From Gloeocapsa sp. PCC 7428 (GTDB lineage Bacteria > Cyanobacteriota > Cyanobacteriia > Cyanobacteriales > Chroococcidiopsidaceae): DNA of 64,000 nucleotides. The stretch is taken from the NCBI RefSeq assembly GCF_000317555.1, contig NC_019745.1, forward strand, positions 62,001 to 126,000, written 5' to 3'. The notes beneath the pieces were generated by a model. It was not told where the DNA came from and ran no database searches. It was given only the letters and a program-made list of their open reading frames with translations. Made by a program: the position numbers and the translations under genes. Of this stretch, positions 7,529-15,036 are shown one piece after another (the stretch's first letter is position 1; the number at the start of each line of letters is the position of its first letter).

Positions 7529-10138
7529 ATGATGCGGCAGCAATATTTACTTCTTGTTTTGGGTATAAGTGTTATTCCAATATTAGTCACTCAAGCGGTT
7601 AGGGCAGAAGTAGAACTAGAAGAAATAAAGAATTCGCATCGTGTATCAGCACTTCAGCGCGATCGCACTCTAAAACTAGCACAAGCAATTATTCAAGTCA
7701 CATCTGTACAAGTCTACTCTACCGATACAGGCGTTGAAGTTGTTTTAGAAACTCCCACAGGTGCGTTATCGGTTCCCACAACACAAACCATTGACAATAC
7801 ACTGATTGCAGAGATTCCCAATGCTGTTTTGGTACTACCAGACGCTAATGAATTTCAAGCTACCAATCCTATAGAGGGAATTACAGCGGTTATGGTGAGA
7901 AACATCACCGGAAGCCGCGTTCAAGTAACAATTACAGGCTTAGAAGCGCCGCTAGTAGCCGAGGTAAGCACAGCAGAACAAGCATTGATCCTCAGCGTGA
8001 CTCCTACATCAGAGTTAGATAGCACTACAACTGAGAATGAACCGATTGAGATTGTTGTGACAGCGACGCGAACCGAAGAAGAATTACAAAATGTACCGCG
8101 TAGCGTCACAGTGCTTGAACGCGACCAAATTCAAGAACAAGCGCGTTTTGGTCGGGACTTAGCAGACATTTTAACGCAGTTAGTCCCTGGTTCAACGCAG
8201 CCGACAGGTCGTCCGAGTAACTTTACTTTAAGAGGGCGCGATGCTTCGATTGTGATTGACGGTATCCCCCAAAATACGAACAATAATCAAACATTTATTG
8301 CACCGCTTGCCTCAATTGACCCTGAAGCGATTGACCGAATTGAAATCATTCGCGGTCCAAATGCGATTTATGGCGGACAAGCAACCGGAGGACTAATCAA
8401 TATTATCACCCGTAGACCAACTGAAGACCGCTTGACTTCGACGGTAGAACTGGGAACAACCGCAGCGGCTGGTGGTGGCGATTCATTTCTGATTGGTGAT
8501 AGTTTTGGGTATAATGTTCAATACTCACTTTCTGGTACAGAAGGCGCGGTTGACTGGTTAGGTAGCCTCGCATCAACGTGGACAGGTGGCTTTTTTGATG
8601 CAGAAGGCGATCGCGTCGGCAATAATTTCGGCTTAGACGATACCAATACTTTTGATGGATTGGTCAAACTTGGAGTCAACTTAGACGAACAACAACGCTT
8701 GCAACTTACATTCAATCACTACAATTTAAGCCAAGATACCGATTTTATTTCGGATGAAAGCATTGCAGACATACCAGGAATTCAAACTGCACGCCTAGTT
8801 AGAATTCCGCCAGGAACAACCGTCATCGGATCGGAAGCAGGATATTTCTACACCACTACGAATACAACACTCAGTTACTCGCACGAAAATCTTCTCGGAA
8901 GTCGAGTCCAAAGTCAGTTATTCTATCGTCTGTTTAAAACTGGCGGTGGTATTCCTTTTGATGAGCGACCTTTTAGTGGCACTGTGATTAGCAATTCTCG
9001 AGGGGAAACCGAACAGTGGGGCGGACGAGTGCAAATCGAAACGCCGTTTAATTCTGAACGGACAGCAAGTTTACTTTGGGGTGTGGATTACGTTCATGAA
9101 GACATCTCGCAGAACTTCGATATTTTTGACCCAGAAGAACTTGACGCAAGCGGTGGGTTGATTTACCGAAAAATTGACGAAGCATTATTTATCCCACCCT
9201 ATACGCTCGATGATTTGGGAATTTTTGCGCAGCTACAATGGCAAATTGGCGATCGCATTACGCTCAATAGCGGCGCACGTTACGTAAACTTGACGATCAA
9301 CACCGAAGACTATACCACGTTTGATGATGGTAGAGATGTCGAAGGTGGAACGATCAACACCGATGATATTGTGTTTAATGCAGGAGCCGTATATAATTTT
9401 ACTGATGCACTCAGCGTTTTTGCTAGCTTCGCGCAAGGCTTCTCGCTTCCAGATGTCGGTCGCATTCTCCGCCGTCCACCAGAAGGTTTTGCAAGTTTAA
9501 CAGCAGATCTTGATATCACTTCACCGCAGAAGGTAGATAACTACGAACTCGGAATTCGCGGTGTGTGGAATTCATTACAAGCATCGCTGGCAGGATTTTA
9601 CAATTACTCAAGTTTAGGATTAGACCTCGTACCACTTCCAGGCTTACAAGGAGGAGCATATCGCATTGTCCGCGCCCCGCAACGAGTTTACGGCGTAGAA
9701 GCAACAATCGACTGGCAAGCTGATCAAAACTGGCGCTTGGGTGGAAGTGCGTCTTGGCAAGAAGGAGAAAATGATGAAGACGAAGATGGTGAGTTTTTAG
9801 CTTTAAACAGCACCGTCATTGCTCCTTTCAAGCTTACAGCGTATGTTGAACATGAAACCTTACCAGGCTGGCGTAATCGCTTGCAGTTGCTCTATTCTGG
9901 AAGCCGGAGTCGCGCGTTTGAAGATGGAGTCGAAGGAGCAGCAATTGAGAGTTATGTAACAGTTGACTACTTTAGTAGTATTAGTCTATTCGGAGGTGAA
10001 CTACTGATCGGCATTCAGAATTTATTCAATGCCGACTATTTTCCTGTGTTTTCTCAATATTTTGCTCCTATTTACGATCCCCTCAATTACAAAGGACAAG
10101 GTAGAACGATTAGTGCAAGTTATCGCATCACTTTTTAA
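7529..10138 (+). CDS. TonB-dependent ferric-siderophore receptor with AMIN domain (receptor 2)
   Basis: This 869-residue receptor parallels receptor 1 throughout. It has a signal peptide (residues 1-26, cut after AVRA), an AMIN domain (about 56-158), a TonB-box-like EPIEIVVTATR near 171-181, a plug starting at NVPRSVTVLERDQIQEQ, and a barrel ending in phenylalanine. Starts at 7529 or 7532 are both possible; TGAGG at 7523-7527 gives better spacing for 7532. Identity with receptors 1 and 3 is high in the AMIN, plug and last barrel strands and lower in the extracellular loops, as expected for paralogues that bind different ligands. The partner lipoprotein follows but is now separated by an insertion sequence. 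Confidence 0.92.
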   Translation: MMRQQYLLLVLGISVIPILVTQAVRAEVELEEIKNSHRVSALQRDRTLKLAQAIIQVTSVQVYSTDTGVEVVLETPTGALSVPTTQTIDNTLIAEIPNAVLVLPDANEFQATNPIEGITAVMVRNITGSRVQVTITGLEAPLVAEVSTAEQALILSVTPTSELDSTTTENEPIEIVVTATRTEEELQNVPRSVTVLERDQIQEQARFGRDLADILTQLVPGSTQPTGRPSNFTLRGRDASIVIDGIPQNTNNNQTFIAPLASIDPEAIDRIEIIRGPNAIYGGQATGGLINIITRRPTEDRLTSTVELGTTAAAGGGDSFLIGDSFGYNVQYSLSGTEGAVDWLGSLASTWTGGFFDAEGDRVGNNFGLDDTNTFDGLVKLGVNLDEQQRLQLTFNHYNLSQDTDFISDESIADIPGIQTARLVRIPPGTTVIGSEAGYFYTTTNTTLSYSHENLLGSRVQSQLFYRLFKTGGGIPFDERPFSGTVISNSRGETEQWGGRVQIETPFNSERTASLLWGVDYVHEDISQNFDIFDPEELDASGGLIYRKIDEALFIPPYTLDDLGIFAQLQWQIGDRITLNSGARYVNLTINTEDYTTFDDGRDVEGGTINTDDIVFNAGAVYNFTDALSVFASFAQGFSLPDVGRILRRPPEGFASLTADLDITSPQKVDNYELGIRGVWNSLQASLAGFYNYSSLGLDLVPLPGLQGGAYRIVRAPQRVYGVEATIDWQADQNWRLGGSASWQEGENDEDEDGEFLALNSTVIAPFKLTAYVEHETLPGWRNRLQLLYSGSRSRAFEDGVEGAAIESYVTVDYFSSISLFGGELLIGIQNLFNADYFPVFSQYFAPIYDPLNYKGQGRTISASYRITF

Positions 10139-10293
10139 TATCAAGTCGCTTTTGTGTGGTTGGTGACTAGTAATTGGTAATCATTAATGGGTAATTTTTA
10201 ATCAATATTTTTGTCAACGATCGGAAACCTCGTTATCAATAACCAATGACTAGCTTTTAATTTATGTCTTGATTGGCAACTGGATATAAAATA

Positions 10294-11255
10294 ACCTGAG
10301 TTCGGGATAAGGAAAGGGGCAGGTAGTAAGCTGAAAATAACGACAAATCCAGCAACCTGCCCTATGTTTAGTTTAGAGGCTTTGTTTTGCCATGTAGATG
10401 ATTTCTGTAAGGCTTTTGAAGCGCAGTGGCACAAAAAGCTATTAAGTCATGGAGGAATAAAACGTAATCGTTCAAAAGGTCTATGTTGGAGTGAGATAAT
10501 GACGATACTGATTGCGTTTCATCAGAATCACTACCGAAATTTTAAGTATTTTTATTTGAATCAAGTGAAACGATATTGGAGTGATGCTTTTCCAGGTCTT
10601 CCGAGTTATCAAAGATTTATTGAATGGCTACCATCGACCTTGATACCGTTGTGCGTTTACCTCAAGCATTGTTTTGGAAAATGTACAGGTATCGGTTTGA
10701 TAGATTCGACAAGCTTAAAAGTCTGTCATAATCGACGGATTGCTCAACACAAAGTGTTTCAAGGTTTAGCGGCTCGTGGCAAAACTTCTGTGGACTGGTT
10801 TTATGGTTTCAAACTTCATATTGTCGTCAATGAACTTGGTCAACTCTTAAATGTGACTATCACTCCTGGTAATGTTGATGACCGTCAGCCAGTTCCTGAT
10901 TTACTTAGTCAGCTGTTTGGCAAGATTTTTGCCGATAGAGGTTATGTTTCTCAAAAACTGGCAGCTCAACTTTTAGAAGACTTCGGTATTCAGTTTTTTG
11001 CTAAACCTCGGCGCAATATGAAAAACAAGTTGATGCTTCTGCATGACAAGCTTTTATCCCGTAAACGTTCCATTATTGAGACTATTAACGACCAACTCAA
11101 GAATATTTCTCAGATTGAACATTCCAGGCACCGTAGTCCTGTGAATTTTTGCGTTAACGTTCTGTGTGGATTAATCGCTTATTGCCATCAACCTAAGAAA
11201 CCCAGCCTTCAGATGGACTGGCTTTTATCTCAAAGTGCTTAACCCGAACTCAGGT
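10294..11255 (+). mobile_element. Complete IS982-family insertion sequence, 962 bp
   Basis: The ends are perfect 13-bp inverted repeats, ACCTGAGTTCGGG at 10294 and its complement ending at 11255. Both ends are flanked by the same 7-bp sequence TAAAATA (10287-10293 and 11256-11262), the target-site duplication. One transposase gene fills the element. Size, terminal ACC and gene type fit IS982. Intact ends, duplication and gene suggest a recent insertion. It separates receptor 2 from its lipoprotein gene and ends 14 bases before the latter's start. Confidence 0.93.
10364..11242 (+). CDS. IS982-family transposase
   Basis: This 292-residue DDE transposase catalyses movement of the surrounding element. 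Candidate acidic residues are the D of GLIDSTSLKV, the D of FADRGYVS and the E of SIIETINDQLK, in the order and spacing of the family. The N-terminal segment LFCHVDDFCKAF and the KTSVDWFYGFKLH stretch are typical of IS982. The gene is full length with no stop or frameshift, so it should be active. Confidence 0.93.
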   Translation: MFSLEALFCHVDDFCKAFEAQWHKKLLSHGGIKRNRSKGLCWSEIMTILIAFHQNHYRNFKYFYLNQVKRYWSDAFPGLPSYQRFIEWLPSTLIPLCVYLKHCFGKCTGIGLIDSTSLKVCHNRRIAQHKVFQGLAARGKTSVDWFYGFKLHIVVNELGQLLNVTITPGNVDDRQPVPDLLSQLFGKIFADRGYVSQKLAAQLLEDFGIQFFAKPRRNMKNKLMLLHDKLLSRKRSIIETINDQLKNISQIEHSRHRSPVNFCVNVLCGLIAYCHQPKKPSLQMDWLLSQSA

Positions 11256-11269
11256 TAAAATAAATTATT

Positions 11270-12217
11270 GTGCAGATTCCCAAGAATGCAACTAAATCGC
11301 TGCAATTATTTTTCCTGGCAATTCTATTAACTATTTGGATTGCAGCTTGCCAAGGTAGAGTTGATAACTCAAGTCTGAGAAATGAGTCATCAAGCAACTG
11401 CCGCATTATACAGCACGCAATGGGCGAAACCTGCGTTCCACTCAATCCCCAACGGGTCATTGCACTCAGGCTCGTCGATAATGTTATCGCATTAGGCATC
11501 AAGCCAGTCGGGGCAACGTTTGTCGAGACGGGTATTGACTCGCTACTTCCACAAACAACCCAAATTGCGAATATTGGTACGCGCAGTCAACCCGACTTAG
11601 AGAGTATCTTACGCCTGAAGCCCGATCTCATTTTAGGCTTAGATTGGGATGCGCCTGCTTACAAGCAACTATCACAAATTGCACCCACCGTACTAGTCGC
11701 AAGCGGCGATGATTTGGATTGGAAACGGTGGTTTAAAATTTATGCTGAAGCGTTAGGGAGAACCCAGGAAGCTGATAAGATTATGACTACTTATACATGG
11801 CGAATTGCTGATTTACGGAAACAGCTAGGGAATCGCTTATCAACAACGCAGGTATCGGTAGTCAGCTTTTGGGCAGACGCGGCTCGAATTTACTTAAAGC
11901 AATCTTTTAGCGGACAGATTATTAATGATGTTGGTTTAGCACGTCCTACTGCACAAAACCAGCAAAAAGTCAATGAAAATTTATCCTTAGAACTAATTCC
12001 CCAAATGGATGGTGACGTTATGTTTTTAATGGCAGATCGTTCAGCATCCAAGCTAGCTGAATTTACCAATCATCCTTTGTGGTCGCAACTGAAAGTTGTT
12101 CAGCAACGCCGAGTTTATGAAGTTGATGGCGAAGCCTGGGTTTCGCAATGGACTACGGTAGCAGCTAACCGAGTTTTCGATGATTTGTACAAGTATTTAA
12201 TCGATGAGTGGAAGTAA
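11270..12217 (+). CDS. Ferric-siderophore-binding periplasmic lipoprotein 2
   Basis: This 315-residue binding protein has a lipoprotein signal ending in WIAAC (lipidated C27) and the family stretches PQRVIALRLVDNVIALGIKPVGA, LRLKPDLILGLDW and VVQQRRVYEVDGEAW. It presents siderophore-bound iron to an inner-membrane importer. The only plausible start is GTG 11270, with no recognisable Shine-Dalgarno sequence. The IS982 element ends just 14 bases upstream, so the gene has lost its original upstream linkage to receptor 2 and may depend on readthrough from the element. It is followed after 2 bases by a Suc_Fer-like gene. Confidence 0.88.
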   Translation: MQIPKNATKSLQLFFLAILLTIWIAACQGRVDNSSLRNESSSNCRIIQHAMGETCVPLNPQRVIALRLVDNVIALGIKPVGATFVETGIDSLLPQTTQIANIGTRSQPDLESILRLKPDLILGLDWDAPAYKQLSQIAPTVLVASGDDLDWKRWFKIYAEALGRTQEADKIMTTYTWRIADLRKQLGNRLSTTQVSVVSFWADAARIYLKQSFSGQIINDVGLARPTAQNQQKVNENLSLELIPQMDGDVMFLMADRSASKLAEFTNHPLWSQLKVVQQRRVYEVDGEAWVSQWTTVAANRVFDDLYKYLIDEWK

Positions 12218-12219
12218 CA

Positions 12220-13182
12220 ATGAGTGCAACGCAATTTTTCTGTGCTGAAAGTTCGCGTCAAGCTGGAATTGATATCATTGGTTCGGCTTCAACGCATGAA
12301 ATCTATATTGCCATTGAATGTCCCACACCTTGGGCAGCGGATGACCTCGATTCCCCAGGTGTTCCTGCTAACTTACGTCAGTTGGGAGAAGAAGTCTACA
12401 ATGATTACGATCGCCTCCAAACAAGATTTCTGCTAATCTATAACGAAAGCCTCAAAGCGCCTGATTACACAAGAATTCTAATTTTTCGTAAGGTATCCGG
12501 ACTTACCAACGGCTACAGTCAACAAGAATTTCACGTCGCAGATATCGAGCAAGTTGCTCCTTTGATTAAAGATTACTTGACTGGTCATCCAACTACAACA
12601 TCGCAAGAAAGCGCAACGCGAGATTTCTTGATTTGCACGCATGGCAGCCATGATAAATGTTGTGCTAAGTATGGTAATCCTTTTTATCGACAGACTTTAG
12701 CAACAGTCGCTGAGCGATCGCTCGATCGCGTTCGTGTTTGGCAAGCAAGTCACATCGGCGGACATCGTTTCGCACCAACTGCGATTGACTTTCCCACAGG
12801 TAGATACTACGGCTACCTCGATCAAACGGCGCTTGTCTCCATTTTGACACGTACAGGCGAGATTCAATGTCTCAAATCAGTCTATCGAGGTTGGGGAATG
12901 TTACCTTGGGCGGCTCAGTTTTTAGAAAAAGAACTTATACTGATGCATGGTTGGCAATGGTTTGATTACAAAGTTACAGCACAAGTTTTAGAGCATGATG
13001 AAGAGGAGATATTTAACCGAGTTGAACTCAGCTTTGAAACTCCTGCAAATGAGCAGCAAACTTACACTGCTGATATAGTTGCAGATGTTAGCAAAACGGT
13101 GTATCTCAAAGGATCGTGCAGTAGTCAACAAGAATCAGAAGTGACACCATACATTGTCAAAAATCTGACTCGGATTCAATAG
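12220..13182 (+). CDS. Suc_Fer-like thioredoxin-fold iron-sulfur protein 2
   Basis: This 320-residue paralogue of the gene at 3535 keeps the same motifs: C139, C147 and C148 in CTHGSHDKCCAKYG, and ASHIGGHRFAPT near 177-188. The ATG at 12220 lies 2 bases after the lipoprotein stop with GGAAG just before it, so the two are co-translated. It is preferred to the GTG at 12208. In module 1 the order is receptor, Suc_Fer, lipoprotein; here it is receptor, lipoprotein, Suc_Fer. Repeated association with siderophore genes supports a role in iron release, which remains inference. Confidence 0.86.
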   Translation: MSATQFFCAESSRQAGIDIIGSASTHEIYIAIECPTPWAADDLDSPGVPANLRQLGEEVYNDYDRLQTRFLLIYNESLKAPDYTRILIFRKVSGLTNGYSQQEFHVADIEQVAPLIKDYLTGHPTTTSQESATRDFLICTHGSHDKCCAKYGNPFYRQTLATVAERSLDRVRVWQASHIGGHRFAPTAIDFPTGRYYGYLDQTALVSILTRTGEIQCLKSVYRGWGMLPWAAQFLEKELILMHGWQWFDYKVTAQVLEHDEEEIFNRVELSFETPANEQQTYTADIVADVSKTVYLKGSCSSQQESEVTPYIVKNLTRIQ

Positions 13183-13312
13183 TACGTTTGCTTATTTACA
13201 GGAAAAGCAGATTTGAAAGCGATCGCACCTATCACATAGAGCAGCACTCCCCCTAGAAATTATCTGTTGTATCCACGATAAAATAAAACTAAATCCATAA
13301 AAGGTAGTCTTT

Positions 13313-13696
13313 ATGGCAACCCAACTTGAGCAAACCAAAGCGCAACAATTGGTGATATCTTGGGAAGCGTTGCCCGACGACTTTCAATGAGAGGATGAAC
13401 CTGTGGAAAATACTGGTTAGCCAATTATAGCTGGCGCTTTGCGTGAAAGCTTAGAAATCAGTGGTTTCATCCAACCTCAGTGTTGATTGCGTCGAATTTT
13501 GGTCTTTGTGCGACTGTAAATGGGCAATTTGTTGTCAAAGCACCTGATTGGGTTTATGTTCCACGTGTCAATCAAGCATTAGGCGATTGCAAAAGTTATA
13601 CACCAAATTTAGATGGCGATGTTCCCCAAGTCGTCATCGAATTCTTATCTGACGCCGATGGGCAAGAATATTCGGTGAAGCGAACTTATCCACCGG
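13313..13696 (+). pseudogene. Decayed, 3'-truncated Uma2 family gene
   Basis: This is a degenerate copy of the intact gene at 35668. From ATGGCAACCCAACT the two run codon by codon, including similar upstream sequence (AAATCCAT...TTTATGGC). Lesions: in-frame TGA at 13388, in-frame TAG at 13418, a one-base deletion at 13481 (the A of an ATG), and loss of all similarity after TATCCACCGG at about 13696, removing the C-terminal half with the rest of the nuclease fold. An open stretch at 13480-13746 is only the residue of this gene. Confidence 0.92.
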
Positions 13697-13880
13697 ATAA
13701 TTTGCCGCAGACTAACAGTGCTTCCCTGCGCATTGTGTTCATATAGCCCTAGTCAATAGAGTTGGGACACTATAGAAGCTCGTAATGATTTCCCTAACTA
13801 AAGTTTAATCCTGACCTCTGACTCCTGCTATAGTATGTGCGCTTGAGCAAAAACTTGACTCTTTCGCCTGAATAAATAAG

Positions 13881-13893
13881 AATGAGTTTCATT
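13881..13893. promoter_or_regulatory. Palindrome AATGA-GTT-TCATT upstream of regulator 2
   Basis: A 5-bp inverted repeat lies 48 bases before the GTG of the AraC gene, next to a second one (TTTCA...TGAAA). AT-rich AATGA/TCATT arms resemble part of a Fur box, which would fit iron-controlled expression, but the match to the 19-bp consensus is partial. Confidence 0.3.
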
Positions 13894-13940
13894 TGGCTGA
13901 AACTTGATCTGTATTATTGAGGACACAAAAGGAGCCATCT

Positions 13941-14900
13941 GTGACAATTACGCTTTTGCACAGGGAATACGATGAGTTGTGGCAACACAGTCACGTTATA
14001 AAATTAGAGCCTTTTGAAACTGTGGAAGAATGCCCTCAGCAATTGGGTAATGGCTATCAACGATGGATCTTGTTGAATGGAATTGATTTATTAATTCACG
14101 ACTACGAATTTTGTGATGATGTTGTTATAAAGTTAGAGGAAACTTCTGGTTGTATCGAATTTGGATTTCAAGTGTTGGGTCATCACCAATACCCCAATCG
14201 CACCCGAAGTGGCGGACAAAATTTTGTGGAGTGGGGTGCTGCAAAAAATGCGATCGCCCAAAAGTCAGCAGGGAGAATTTTGCAAGTAGACATTCATCTT
14301 GACTCACCTGAACTACTACACTACTTTTGTACCTCTAACTCGTCCCTACCTTTAGCGATTCAGCAGCTAATCGCAGGTAACGAACAGCCATACGATCATA
14401 TCGGTAGCATCACACCCACAATGAAATTGGTGCTTGAGCAGATTCTTAACTGTCCCTATCAAGGCGCAACAAAACAGATGTATCTTGGGGCAAAATGTTT
14501 AGAACTGATCGCGATGAAAATTGCGCAACTGAGTGAAGTTAACCATAAGACTTATCCCCGTTTAAGCCGTAGCGAAATTGACCAAATTCATCAAGCAAAG
14601 GACATTATCACGCAGAATTTGTGCGATCCACCTTCTTTGCTTTCATTAGCACGGCAAGTTGGGTTGAATGACTGTACATTGAAACGCGGGTTTCGCCAAG
14701 TCTTTGGTACAAGCGTTTTTGGTTACTTACACGATCGCCGGATGGAATACGCGCGTAAACTACTAGAAGAACAAGCAATGACAATTACAGGTGTCGCGGC
14801 GATGGTTGGTTATGCCAATCGCGGACATTTCGCGGCTGCGTTTCGCAAAAAGTTTGGCGTGAGTCCGAGTCATTATTTATCGCACTATCGAGTAAGTTAA
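13941..14900 (+). CDS. AraC-family transcriptional regulator, PchR type (regulator 2)
   Basis: This 319-residue regulator has an N-terminal sensing region and a C-terminal double helix-turn-helix (recognition helices in LNDCTLKRGFRQVF and VGYANRGHFAAAFRKKFG). GTG 13941 is chosen because AAAGGAGCC precedes it by 6 bases and MTITLLHREYDELWQ matches regulator 1; a longer frame from 13917 would swallow the ribosome site. It precedes receptor 3 by 136 bases, with the ATTCCGT direct repeat between them. PchR-type proteins sense the ferric siderophore directly; I infer it activates receptor 3 and possibly receptors 1 and 2. Confidence 0.91.
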   Translation: MTITLLHREYDELWQHSHVIKLEPFETVEECPQQLGNGYQRWILLNGIDLLIHDYEFCDDVVIKLEETSGCIEFGFQVLGHHQYPNRTRSGGQNFVEWGAAKNAIAQKSAGRILQVDIHLDSPELLHYFCTSNSSLPLAIQQLIAGNEQPYDHIGSITPTMKLVLEQILNCPYQGATKQMYLGAKCLELIAMKIAQLSEVNHKTYPRLSRSEIDQIHQAKDIITQNLCDPPSLLSLARQVGLNDCTLKRGFRQVFGTSVFGYLHDRRMEYARKLLEEQAMTITGVAAMVGYANRGHFAAAFRKKFGVSPSHYLSHYRVS

Positions 14901-14903
14901 AGA

Positions 14904-14935
14904 ATTCCGTTTTGGGATCTAATCATTCCGTCTTT
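14904..14935 (+). promoter_or_regulatory. Putative AraC-regulator operator: direct repeat spaced 21 bp, upstream of third receptor
   Basis: ATTCCGTTTTG starts at 14904 and ATTCCGTCTTT at 14925, again 21 bases apart. It begins 3 bases after the stop codon of regulator 2 and lies about 100 bases before receptor 3. Spacing and core match the boxes at 713 and 7346. Confidence 0.65.
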
Positions 14936-15036
14936 GAGTCGCTTCACTTCGTAGAACCCTTTAATATTTTGATCTGAACTAATCAAGAAAGTTTTTCAAC
15001 ACTTATCAAGTTCAGTTAATTTGTGGGTAACGATTG

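Noticed and set aside
11239-11502. Open frame on the minus strand across the IS right end and lipoprotein 2
   Set aside because: It is the antisense shadow of a well-supported lipoprotein gene and spans the IS boundary, so it cannot be conserved.
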